Assembly: GCF_017873675.1 (NCBI RefSeq)
Contig: NZ_JAGGKK010000028.1
Location: 1 to 36,235, forward strand
Source of the DNA: Virgibacillus litoralis
Lineage (GTDB): Bacteria > Bacillota > Bacilli > Bacillales > Amphibacillaceae
Direction of reading: 5' to 3'
DNA: 36,235 bases
Shown here: positions 25,186 to 36,235 of the stretch, piece by piece
How the letters are laid out: every line of letters begins with the position of its first letter
Position numbering within the stretch: the first letter of the stretch is position 1
Made by a program: the position numbers and the translations under genes
The notes under the pieces: model-generated
Seen by the model: the letters and a program-made list of their open reading frames with translations, nothing else
The model's database searches: none
What the model was told of the DNA's origin: nothing

Positions 25186-25224
25186 AAAAGGCTGTCAAAA
25201 AAGATTTTAACTTTTAGACAGCCT
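25186..25224. terminator. terminator between the methyltransferase gene and pyrE
   Basis: AGGCTGTC (25189-25196) and GACAGCCT (25217-25224) form a perfect 8-bp stem around a 20-base AT-rich loop. On minus the stem is followed by TTTTAC, fitting the end of the pyr operon 14 bases after the pyrE stop. On plus there is no T-run, so termination of the methyltransferase transcript is less certain. Confidence 0.7.
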
Positions 25225-25238
25225 GTCAATAATGGCTT

Positions 25239-25839
25239 TTAAAGTTCATTTCGCCAATCCCGCAGCTTATCATTCTCATTTTGATCAATAACGCCGTCTG
25301 ATACAAGTAATTTTAATACTTCATCATAGTTCGTGATCGTCTGAAACGATAATTTAGCTTCTGCAAATTGCTTTTTAGCTTTCGTTAATCCATATGTAAA
25401 AATAGCGAGAATACCCAGTACATTAACACCATCTGACTGAAGTGCTTTGGCTGAGTCGATTGATGACCCACCAGTAGAAATCAAGTCTTCAATAACTACT
25501 GCCTTTTGACCCTCTTCAACCTTTCCCTCAATCTGGTTTCCTTTGCCATGTCCTTTTGGTTTAGATCGAACATAGATCATGGGCAGATTCAGCTTTTCTG
25601 CAATCCATGCTGCATGTGGAATTCCTGCTGTTGCGCATCCTGCAATAACATCCGGTTTTTCATCCAGTTGTTCAATTAATTCAATAAATGCTTCAGCAAT
25701 TTTTGCGCGAATTTTTGGATAAGACATTGTCAGCCGATTATCACAATAAATGGGTGATTTGATTCCAGATGTCCATGTGAAATAACGATCTGTTCTTATT
25801 TGAACAGCTTTTATTTCTAAGAGGTCCCTTGCTATTTCA

Positions 25840-25853
<14 letters not shown>
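25239..25853 (-). CDS. pyrE: orotate phosphoribosyltransferase
   Basis: It joins orotate and PRPP to form OMP. The 204-residue protein shows FTWTSGIKSPIYCDNRLTMS at about 26-45 and the PRPP-binding motif VVIEDLISTGGSS near 119-131. The catalytic-loop region RSKPKGHGKGN is intact. I chose ATG at 25853 because GGAGGAG lies just upstream and the first 17 residues of the longer frame are foreign to the family. It overlaps pyrF by 14 bases and is the last gene of the operon. Confidence 0.96.
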
Positions 25854-28206
<2,353 letters not shown>

Positions 28207-28210
<4 letters not shown>

Positions 28211-31200
28211 GACGAAACTACTTTCTTTCCTGTCATAGGTCTTGCACTAAAGGTAGTTGAATCAATTACATTCAAGATGGCATTTGCCGTATCTAAGTTG
28301 GTTAAACAAGCAATACCATGTTCAACTGCTTCCCGTCTAATCATAAAGCCATCAGATCTAGGTTTAATTCCTGAAGTCAATGTATTGATGACAAATTGAA
28401 CATCACCATTTTCAATGATAGATAACACATTTGGTGTGCTAGAACCTATTTTTGCTACTTCTGTAACTGGAATATCATAACGTTTTATAAAAGAAGCTGT
28501 TCCGGATGTTGCATACAATTGAAATCCTAATTGATGAAAGCGATCGGCAATTTCAATTGTTTCTTTCTTATCTTTATCTGCTATGGTTAGCAGCACTGCA
28601 CCTTCTTGTGGTACAGATAACCCAGCTGCTATCAGTCCTTTATATAATGCTTTTTCAAGCGTTTTATCATGGCCAATTGCCTCACCAGTTGATTTCATTT
28701 CAGGACCAAGAATGGTATCAACACTTCGAAGTTTTTCAAAAGAAAACACTGGGACTTTAACGGATACAGCATCTTGCTCTGGCAAAATGCCTGATTCATA
28801 CCCCATACTCCCTAATGTTTCTCCTAAAATACATCTAGTAGCAATGTTTGCCATAGTTACACCTGTTATCTTACTAAGGAATGGAATCGTTCTGCTTGCA
28901 CGAGGGTTTACCTCAAGAACGTAAACATCTTCCTCACAAACAATAAACTGGATATTAATTAATCCCTTTACATTTAACGATCGGGCAATTTTAACAGTTG
29001 CATCTAGACAATTTTGCTTAACAGCTTCACTAATCCGCTGTGGCGGATAAACTGCTATGGAGTCTCCTGAGTGAACACCAGACCGCTCGATATGCTCCAT
29101 AACTCCTGGTACAATAACCGTTTCACCATCACTGATTGCATCCACTTCCACTTCAATTCCAGTTATATAGTTATCGATTAATATAGGATGTGCGCTATCA
29201 GCCCCATTTGATTTTGCCAAATAGGCATTAAGCTCTTCATCATTGTAAACGATCTCCATCCTGCTTCCACCGATTACATAGGATGGCCTAACTAATACTG
29301 GATACCCAATATCTTTTGCTACTTCCACTGCATGATCCAATTTCGTTACTGATCTTCCTTCTGGTCTTTTTATTGAGAGGTCATTTAACAAATGTTCAAA
29401 TTTATCACGGTCTTCTGCTTTGTCGATTGATTCTAAATCTGTACCTAATATTTTCACCCCGCGACGCTCCAGACCATCAGCTAAGTTAATCGCTGTCTGT
29501 CCGCCAAACTGGACAATCACGCCTTCAGGTTGTTCTAAATTTATGACATGAATAACATCTTCAAGTGTTAAAGGTTCAAAATAAAGCTTATCAGAAATAC
29601 TGAAATCAGTTGAGACTGTTTCAGGATTATTATTCATAATGATAGCTTCATAACCCATCTCTTTAATAGCTAGTACGGAGTGAACCGTAGCATAATCAAA
29701 CTCTATCCCCTGACCTATTCGAATAGGTCCTGACCCAAGAACTAGTATTTTTTTGCGATCTGATTGAACGGATTCATTTTCATCTTCATAGGTACTATAG
29801 AAATATGGTGTTTCAGAATCAAATTCTGCCGCACAGGTGTCCACCATTTTATAAACAGGTTTTATCGCGTTTTCCATGCGAAATTCGTATACATCATCAA
29901 TTGTTACATTCCACAATCTCGCAATATGCGTGTCAGAGAAACCTTGTGTTTTTGCTTCTAGTAAAATATCCTCTGACAGTTTATTAGCAGTTAATATTGT
30001 TTCCCAATCAATTAGCCGCTTAATTTTTATTAGGAAAAATCGGTCAATTTTTGTTAATTGGAATACTTCTTCAACCGTCATCCCTTTCCGAATAACTTCT
30101 GCCAAAACGAACAATCTTTCATCATCCGCCTTGTGCAATCTTGATTTTAACTCCTCAACAGTCTTATCTGCTAAATTTGACAGCCATAATTCCTCTGTAC
30201 CTATATCAAGTGAACGAATTCCTTTTAATAATGATTCTTCAAAATTGCGTCCGATTGACATGATCTCGCCCGTTGCCTTCATCTGGGTACCAAGATAGCG
30301 ATCCCCTGTTACAAACTTATCAAATGGAAATCTTGGGAGCTTGGTTACAACATAATCCAGTGCCGGCTCAAAACATGCATATGTTGTGCCTGTGATTGGA
30401 TTAATAATTTCATCTAACGTTAATCCTACTGCAATCTTCGCGGCCATTTTTGCTATCGGATATCCTGTAGCTTTCGATGCCAAAGCAGATGATCTGCTGA
30501 CACGCGGATTAACTTCAATAATATAGTAATTAAAGCTATTAGGATCAAGTGCTAACTGTACATTGCATCCACCCTCAATCTCCAAAGCACGAATTATTTT
30601 TAAAGACGCATTGCGCAACAGCTGATATTCGCGATCACTTAAGGTTTGAGAAGGTGCAACGACGATAGAATCACCTGTATGGATACCAACTGGATCGACA
30701 TTCTCCATGTTACAGACGACAATAGCCTGATCGTTTTTATCACGCATTACCTCATATTCAATTTCTTTAAATCCTGCAATGTTTTTTTCAATTAAACATT
30801 GATTAACCGGTGATAATGATAATCCATTACGGGCAATTTCCTTAAGTTCCCGTTCGTCATAGCACATTCCCCCGCCTGTCCCACCAAGGGTGTAAGCAGG
30901 GCGAACAATGACTGGAAAGCCAATTGTATTGGCGAAATCACATGCCTGATCTACAGAATTCACAATCTGGCTATCAGGTACAGGCTCATGAAGCTCATGC
31001 ATTAAAGAACGGAATTTTTCACGATCTTCTGCTTTTTCGATAGCATCGAGTGAAGTTCCAAGTAATTCAACACCATATTCTCCCAAAATACCCGTATTTT
31101 CTAATTCTACTGCCAAGTTCAGACCTGTTTGACCGCCAAGTGTTGGCAATATTGCATCAGGCTGTTCTTTGCGGATAATCTTGATCAAAAATTCAACCGT

Positions 31201-31407
31201 TAAAGGCTCCATATAAACCTTATCTGCCACTGTATGGTCGGTCATTATTGTTGCTGGATTGGAATTAGCAAGAATTACGGTATATCCTTCTTCCGTTAAA
31301 GCCTGACATGCTTGCGTACCTGAATAATCAAATTCAGCTGCCTGACCGATCACAATTGGTCCTGAACCAATGACAAGTATCTTTTTCAGATTCGTATTCT
31401 TAGGCAT
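28207..31407 (-). CDS. pyrAB: carbamoyl-phosphate synthase, large subunit
   Basis: It makes carbamoyl phosphate from bicarbonate, ATP and ammonia supplied by PyrAA. The 1066 residues show two homologous ATP-grasp halves: the first begins [20 protein letters not shown], the second [20 protein letters not shown] near residue 550. Each is followed by GGTGGG- or GGSRM-type loops. A C-terminal allosteric domain ends the protein. The start is ATG at 31407 with GAGGAGGAATC upstream. The longer frame adds 10 residues that lie inside pyrAA. It overlaps pyrAA by 8 bases. Its place in the pyr cluster marks it as the pyrimidine rather than the arginine enzyme. Confidence 0.97.
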
Positions 31408-32500
31408 ACGATTCCTCCTCACTTTTAGCTTTCGCATTATTAATCAGTTGTAAAAATGCATCAAACAATTGATTTGTATCCTCTGGTCCTGGTGAGCTTT
31501 CTGGATGATACTGAACCGAAAACGCCTGAAATACGTTGTGTCTTATTCCTTCAACTGTATTATCATTAAGAGCAATCTGCGTAAGTTCTAAGTCTGTTTG
31601 TTTTAGTGATTGGTGTGTAACTGCATAGCTGTGATTCTGTGATGTCATATATGTTTTATTCATTTCCAGATCCTTAACTGGATGATTTGCTCCTCGGTGC
31701 CCAAACTTCATTTTCTCCGTGTCCGCACCACATGCTAATGCCAGAAGCTGATGACCTAGACAAATACCGAATAATGGTACCTGTTCCACTACTGTTCTTA
31801 TCATTTCAATCGATTCAGGAACATCTTTTGGATCACCTGGTCCATTCGTCAGCATTATCCCTTCAGGTTTTAATCGTAAAATATTTTCTGCTCCATAATT
31901 ATATGGAACAACCGTAATATGGCAATCTCTTTTTGTTAATTCACGTAAAATACCATGCTTCATGCCGAAATCTACTAAAATAATTCGCGTGCCCCGTCCT
32001 GGTACTACATAAGGCTTGATGGTAGATGTTTGTTTTACCTGATCCGTCTGATATGGCAGATTCTTTACTTTTGCGACCAGTTCATCAACAGAATCGTCGC
32101 TGTCCGTGATGATTGCTTTCATTGTTCCATGTTTGCGAATAATTTTCGTTAATTTCCTTGTATCAATACCGGAGATACCAGGGATATTGTTCGCTTTCAA
32201 ATAATCATGTAATGTTTCGTCGCTGCGAAAATTTGATGGATATTCACATAATTCCTTAACAATAAATCCATGAATAAAGGGTGTAACAGTTTCAAAATCA
32301 TCCCGATTTATACCATAATTGCCAACTAAAGGATATGTCATTGTAACAATTTGGCCACAGTATGATGGATCAGAAATGACTTCCTGATAACCAGTCATAC
32401 CTGTATTAAATACAACTTCTCCTGTTGTGCTAGCATCACTGCCAAATCCTTCACCGTTAAATACAGTTCCATCTTCCAGAATAAGCCGACGATTAGTCAT
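31400..32500 (-). CDS. pyrAA: carbamoyl-phosphate synthase, small (glutaminase) subunit
   Basis: It hydrolyses glutamine and channels ammonia to PyrAB. The 366 residues consist of an N-terminal CPSase domain ([19 protein letters not shown] near 28-46) and a class I glutamine amidotransferase domain with the nucleophile Cys in [15 protein letters not shown] and the His-Glu pair in [11 protein letters not shown]. The start is ATG at 32500 behind AAGGAGGATTC. It overlaps the pyrC stop by 8 bases. Confidence 0.97.
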   Translation of the reverse strand: MTNRRLILEDGTVFNGEGFGSDASTTGEVVFNTGMTGYQEVISDPSYCGQIVTMTYPLVGNYGINRDDFETVTPFIHGFIVKELCEYPSNFRSDETLHDYLKANNIPGISGIDTRKLTKIIRKHGTMKAIITDSDDSVDELVAKVKNLPYQTDQVKQTSTIKPYVVPGRGTRIILVDFGMKHGILRELTKRDCHITVVPYNYGAENILRLKPEGIMLTNGPGDPKDVPESIEMIRTVVEQVPLFGICLGHQLLALACGADTEKMKFGHRGANHPVKDLEMNKTYMTSQNHSYAVTHQSLKQTDLELTQIALNDNTVEGIRHNVFQAFSVQYHPESSPGPEDTNQLFDAFLQLINNAKAKSEEESYA

Positions 32501-33779
32501 GTGAATCCTCCTTGTATACGATTTTTCCTGAAGCTATTGTTGCAAATGGAATTCCTTGTATCTTCCAATTATGAAATGGTGTGTTTTTTCCTTTTGAAAA
32601 AAAAGCGTATTTGTCTATGTTAGCTTCTTTCGTTAAGTCGAAGATGGCAAGGTCCGCTGTAGTATTCTCTTTTAATTCCCCAAATGGTAAATTAAAAACT
32701 TCAGCAGGCTTTATGGTTAACCAATCTACTAATTGTTTTAAGGTGATTTTATCCGATAAAACTAGATTCGTATATAAAAGTGAAAATGCAGTCTCCAGAC
32801 CAACAATCCCAAAAGGAGCCTTACGAAATCCTTGTTCCTTTTCTTCATCTGCATGTGGTGCGTGGTCTGTTGCAATAAAATCGATTGTCCCATCCAACAG
32901 CCCGTCCAATAAAGCTCTCTGATCTTCTTTACTCCGTAGTGGAGGATTCATTTTATAATTAGCATCGTCTGTTTTAACTGCTTGTTCATTTAATAATAAA
33001 TGATGTGGGGTTACTTCGGCAGTGACATGGATGCCTGCCTTCTTTGCATCGCGTATTACTCGTACTGATTCTTTTGTACTAACGTGGCAAACATGATAAT
33101 GACATCCGGCCACTTCTGCTAAAAGAACATCACGGGCGATTTGAACTGATTCGCTTATCGAGGGAATTCCTGGGAGATTCAACCGTTTACTTACACTACC
33201 TTGATGTACTACACCACCATATAAGATTGAATTATCTTCACAATGAGCAACTATTGGCATCCCGGAGGCGGCTGCTTCTGTCATTGCCTGAAGCATAAAA
33301 TCAGCGGTTTGAACACCTACCCCATCATCGGTGAAAGCAAATACACCTGATTTGGAGAGTTCAGTAATATCCGTTAACTCCTCACCTTTTAAATTACGTG
33401 TAATTGCACCATATGGAAGTACACGAACATGGGCGTCTGTTTTAATTTTTTCCAATAACTCTTTCACTGTTTCGACGTCATCAGGAACAGGCGATGTATT
33501 CGGCATCGCGCATACCGTTGTAAAACCGCCACGTGCAGCTGCTTTTGTACCTGTTTCAATCGTTTCCTTATGTTCCCCACCTGGCTCACGAAGATGGATA
33601 TGTACATCGATGAAACCCGGGAAAACAAAATTATTCTCACAATCTATGGTTTCATCCGCCTCTTGCAATATTTTGGGTGCTATTTGCTTGATTTTTCCTT
33701 CTTCGATAAAAATTTCACATTTCTCTACTACTTCATTTTCACCAAGTAATCTTTTGGCATTTGTTAGTTTTAGCTTCAT
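32493..33779 (-). CDS. pyrC: dihydroorotase
   Basis: It cyclises carbamoyl aspartate to dihydroorotate. The 428-residue zinc amidohydrolase has the metal motif [10 protein letters not shown] (about 58-67), the [10 protein letters not shown] segment, His residues in MPIVAHCED and CHVSTKES, and the catalytic Asp in TDHAPH. It is the class I long form normal for Bacillus. The ATG at 33779 lies 41 bases inside the pyrB reading frame, with only a weak AAAGGA site upstream, so translation probably depends on pyrB. Confidence 0.96.
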   Translation of the reverse strand: MKLKLTNAKRLLGENEVVEKCEIFIEEGKIKQIAPKILQEADETIDCENNFVFPGFIDVHIHLREPGGEHKETIETGTKAAARGGFTTVCAMPNTSPVPDDVETVKELLEKIKTDAHVRVLPYGAITRNLKGEELTDITELSKSGVFAFTDDGVGVQTADFMLQAMTEAAASGMPIVAHCEDNSILYGGVVHQGSVSKRLNLPGIPSISESVQIARDVLLAEVAGCHYHVCHVSTKESVRVIRDAKKAGIHVTAEVTPHHLLLNEQAVKTDDANYKMNPPLRSKEDQRALLDGLLDGTIDFIATDHAPHADEEKEQGFRKAPFGIVGLETAFSLLYTNLVLSDKITLKQLVDWLTIKPAEVFNLPFGELKENTTADLAIFDLTKEANIDKYAFFSKGKNTPFHNWKIQGIPFATIASGKIVYKEDSHD

Positions 33780-34662
33780 TATAATAGCCCCATTCCTTTA
33801 ATAAGATGATCATTATAGCCATTCGTGTATAAACACCATTTTCCATTTGTTTAAATATACGTGACCGCTGACATTCTACTAGTTCAGTGTCAATCTCAAC
33901 CCCGCGATTTACAGGGGCAGGATGAAGAATGATGGCATGATCCTTCATTCTGCTTTCCCGTTCCTTGGTGAGGCCAAATTGCACTAAATAAGAAGTGGAA
34001 TCATATTGCTGTACTGTATGCCGTTCATGTTGTATTCGGAGTAACATCATGATATCACACATTTCAACAGCTTCATCAATAGATATATACGGAAAGTCCA
34101 AGGTGTCATCTTCAAATCCAGGAGCAGCAGCAAAATACACATTCGCTCCAAGTGTTGTTAAGGCATATGCATTAGACCTTGCAACCCTGCTGTGTTTAAT
34201 GTCACCGACTATTACTACGTTTAAATTAGTAAACGTTCCAAACTCCTGGTGGATTGTCAACAGATCTAGCATACATTGTGTTGGATGCTCACCTTTACCA
34301 GATCCAGCATTTATCACCGGAAGGGATAGATTTGGAATAAGTCCATCAACCCAATTATCCATCTGATGACGGATAACCAATAGCTTTGCTCCAATTGCCT
34401 CATAGGTCTTTGCTGTATCGTACAACGATTCTCCTTTTGTAACACTCGAAGTTTCCATATGAAAGTCCAGCGTTTCTATACCTAACTTTTTCTGAGCAAC
34501 ATGAAAACACATTTTCGTTCTGGTACTTGGTTCAAAAAATAGATTAGCCGCGAAAACCTGTTCAGGTATCTCCATCTGTTGCAGTCGCAATTCTTCAGCC
34601 TTATTCAAAATATGAAAAATACTAGTACTAGACAAATTTCTAGTCGATAAAAAGTGTCTCAT
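33739..34662 (-). CDS. pyrB: aspartate carbamoyltransferase catalytic subunit
   Basis: It transfers the carbamoyl group to aspartate. The chosen start gives 307 residues. The carbamoyl phosphate site [10 protein letters not shown] is near 47-56, with IRHQMDN and [12 protein letters not shown] further on, and the aspartate-binding segments [12 protein letters not shown] and [12 protein letters not shown] near the end. The start at 34662 is fixed by AGGAGGAAC. The upstream in-frame codons are inside pyrP and unlike the family. The gap to pyrP is only 13 bases, while B. subtilis has a PyrR attenuator there. The C-terminal 20 residues overlap pyrC and look unlike other PyrB tails. Confidence 0.95.
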   Translation of the reverse strand: MRHFLSTRNLSSTSIFHILNKAEELRLQQMEIPEQVFAANLFFEPSTRTKMCFHVAQKKLGIETLDFHMETSSVTKGESLYDTAKTYEAIGAKLLVIRHQMDNWVDGLIPNLSLPVINAGSGKGEHPTQCMLDLLTIHQEFGTFTNLNVVIVGDIKHSRVARSNAYALTTLGANVYFAAAPGFEDDTLDFPYISIDEAVEMCDIMMLLRIQHERHTVQQYDSTSYLVQFGLTKERESRMKDHAIILHPAPVNRGVEIDTELVECQRSRIFKQMENGVYTRMAIMIILLKEWGYYNEAKTNKCQKITW

Positions 34663-34675
34663 AGTTCCTCCTATT

Positions 34676-36058
34676 CTAAGCCACATGTTCTTTATTTTCG
34701 GATACATCAGTATCTTCAAACATGGCCCCATTACCATAGCCACTTTCTTTTCCAGGTAACAAAAGGTTTAACGTAACACCAATTAGAGCTGATAATGCCA
34801 TACCTGCAATCTGCAGATTTTCTGTTACCTGTATAAAAGCACCGCCAATTCCAATCACGAGAATCACTGATGAGATAATCAGGTTACGCTTATCACTTAA
34901 ATCAATTTGGTTGTCAATAAGCATACGCAATCCATTTGATGCAATAATTCCAAACAAGAGAATTGATACGCCACCCATTACAGCTGAAGGGATAGAACTT
35001 ATTGTTGCTGTTATAATGCCAGTAAATCCAAAGAATAGTGCAAGGACTGCCGCCCCACCTATGACAAAAACACTGAATACACGAGTAATTGACAAGACCC
35101 CAATATTTTCACCGTATGTTGTATTCGGAGGGCCACCAAGAAATGAAGCAATTATCGTTGCCACACCATCACCAAGAATGGAACGGTGAAGACCTGGCTT
35201 TTTGATAAAATTATTGCCGACAACTTTCGATAACACCATCTGATCGCCAATATGCTCTGCAATTGTTACTAGTGCAACAGGAACCATTATAAGAATAATC
35301 TCGCCACTTAGTATTTCAAAAGGTGAATAGTTAACAAACGGAATAATAAAATCCGGTTTTTGAAAGATTGCTGTAAAAAATTCTCCAATTGAACCAGCAG
35401 AAGTAATTTCTGCCCATTCAGCCTTGATTTCTGAAGTATCAACAATTCCTTGTAAGATAGAGAAAATATATCCAAATACAATGCCAATTAGAATTGGAAT
35501 AAGTCCAAAAAATCCTCTAAGAAAAATGGAAGCAATAATTGTTACAGTAAGTGTTACTAGTGCTACCAGAAAGTGTGTACTGCTATATACCTGCTCATCT
35601 ATTCCTGGAACATACATCGCCATATCAATGGCAGTTGAAGCAAGTCCTAGCCCAATCACAATGATGACTGGTCCAACTACAATTGGTGGTAAAATCCGCA
35701 TCAGCCAGTTCAGTCCCAGCAACCGGATGAATAACGCAACCAAACCGTATACAATTCCGGCAAGAAAGCTACCAACCATTGCACCTTCGACTCCACCTGA
35801 AGCAGTAGCTCCAATAATGGGTGCGATAAATGCAAAGCTTGACCCAAGATATGCTGGAATTTTCCCTTTTGTAATAAGCAAGTATGCCAGCGTTCCCAGA
35901 CCACTTGATACTAATGCTACTGCCGGAGATAACCCTGTAAGAAATGGAACGAGTATAGTTGCTCCGAACATTGCAAATAAATGCTGCAGACTTAAAATAA
36001 GCCATTTTTGTGGTTTAGGTACTTCATTAACATTCAAAGCTACTTTTTCTTGTTTCAA
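34676..36058 (-). CDS. pyrP: uracil permease (UraA/PyrP, NCS2 family)
   Basis: It is a membrane transporter importing uracil with protons. The 460-residue, very hydrophobic protein shows SLQHLFAMFGATILVPFLTG at the first helix, LGSSFAFIAP, and the NCS2 signatures AEHIGDQM and GGPPNTTYGENIG, which carry substrate-binding Glu and Asn residues. I chose TTG at 36058 because GGAGG lies 8 bases before it and the resulting N-terminus aligns with PyrP. The ATG at 36073 would put that GGAGG inside the coding region. It heads the visible part of the pyr operon. pyrR is not in the window. Confidence 0.94.
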   Translation of the reverse strand: MKQEKVALNVNEVPKPQKWLILSLQHLFAMFGATILVPFLTGLSPAVALVSSGLGTLAYLLITKGKIPAYLGSSFAFIAPIIGATASGGVEGAMVGSFLAGIVYGLVALFIRLLGLNWLMRILPPIVVGPVIIVIGLGLASTAIDMAMYVPGIDEQVYSSTHFLVALVTLTVTIIASIFLRGFFGLIPILIGIVFGYIFSILQGIVDTSEIKAEWAEITSAGSIGEFFTAIFQKPDFIIPFVNYSPFEILSGEIILIMVPVALVTIAEHIGDQMVLSKVVGNNFIKKPGLHRSILGDGVATIIASFLGGPPNTTYGENIGVLSITRVFSVFVIGGAAVLALFFGFTGIITATISSIPSAVMGGVSILLFGIIASNGLRMLIDNQIDLSDKRNLIISSVILVIGIGGAFIQVTENLQIAGMALSALIGVTLNLLLPGKESGYGNGAMFEDTDVSENKEHVA

Positions 36059-36103
36059 TTTCCATTCCTCCATTTGTTGTTTTTTGGTTGAATACTGTCA
36101 GAA

Positions 36104-36196
36104 CAAAAGCGCAGCGCCTGTTCAGGGCCGTATGGACTGTGCTCAGCGCTGCGGGTAGGTCGACGTTGCCGCGCAAAGCGGCGGTCTTAGTCGATC
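36104..36196. repeat. structured GC-rich element upstream of pyrP
   Basis: There are two nested or adjacent hairpins: CGCAGCGC (36110-36117) with GCGCTGCG (36146-36153), and GCCGC/GCGGC (36168-36172 with 36178-36182) inside the outer stem TCGAC/GTCGA (36160-36164 with 36190-36194). It is far GC-richer than the flanks and its beginning (AAAAGCGCAGCGCCT) resembles a short run at 1935-1950. It looks like an inserted intergenic repeat in the place where a pyrR-pyrP attenuator would be expected. I see no TCCAGAGAGGCT-type PyrR loop in 36059-36235. Confidence 0.5.
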
Positions 36197-36235
36197 TTCC
36201 TTTTCCCTGAGATAAAGGATACACGAAGAGCGTAA

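Noticed and set aside
35424-36158. 244-codon open frame on plus opposite pyrP
   Set aside because: It is a shadow of the pyrP gene. The real transporter frame on minus has clear NCS2 motifs.

Overview
The window is about 36 kb of low-GC chromosome from an endospore-forming member of the Bacillaceae. The gene order matches the pyr-ylo region of Bacillus subtilis read on the reverse strand. The proteins are clear homologues of the Bacillus ones, spoVM shows that the organism sporulates, and the intergenic repeats look like those of the Oceanobacillus/Virgibacillus group. That last placement is inference. Almost everything is transcribed on the minus strand. Only rpmB, rqcH and a methyltransferase gene are on plus.

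Layout in the direction of transcription, right to left. (1) 36058-25239: pyrimidine biosynthesis operon pyrP-pyrB-pyrC-pyrAA-pyrAB-pyrK-pyrD-pyrF-pyrE, mostly with overlapping genes, making UMP from bicarbonate, glutamine, aspartate and PRPP. (2) 25184-22056: accessory block with a SAM methyltransferase gene divergent from a LysR regulator gene, about 960 bp of repeat-rich DNA, and an Ohr/OsmC peroxidase gene. (3) 22018-14499: rqcH (ribosome rescue), a calcium-type P-ATPase (yloB), yloC, remA, gmk and rpoZ. (4) 14338-3178: coaBC-priA-fmt-rsmB-prpC-prkC-rsgA-rpe-thiN-spoVM, nearly gapless, covering coenzyme A synthesis, replication restart, translation initiation, rRNA methylation, a Ser/Thr phosphatase-kinase pair, ribosome assembly, and pentose phosphate and thiamine metabolism. 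(5) rpmB on plus, then asp23-like yloU and fakA on minus. (6) The left edge is the terminus of an IS3-family insertion sequence.

The least explained content is intergenic. Three copies of a short minus-strand element (1853-1930, 2071-2161, 3285-3366) each combine a copy-specific perfect hairpin, a covarying GGCTT/AAGCC helix and an overlapping intrinsic-terminator-like helix. Two copies sit just upstream of the ribosome binding sites of fakA and spoVM, so they resemble attenuators. A second, MITE-like family of about 130-180 bp occurs four times (16806, 19951, 22699, 23117). Two of these copies flank a 165-bp segment that can fold into flush helices including a three-way junction and may encode an unrecognised RNA. 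Compared with B. subtilis, def and rlmN are absent from the translation cluster, the cysH operon is replaced by the accessory block, and the pyrP-pyrB gap is too short for a PyrR attenuator.
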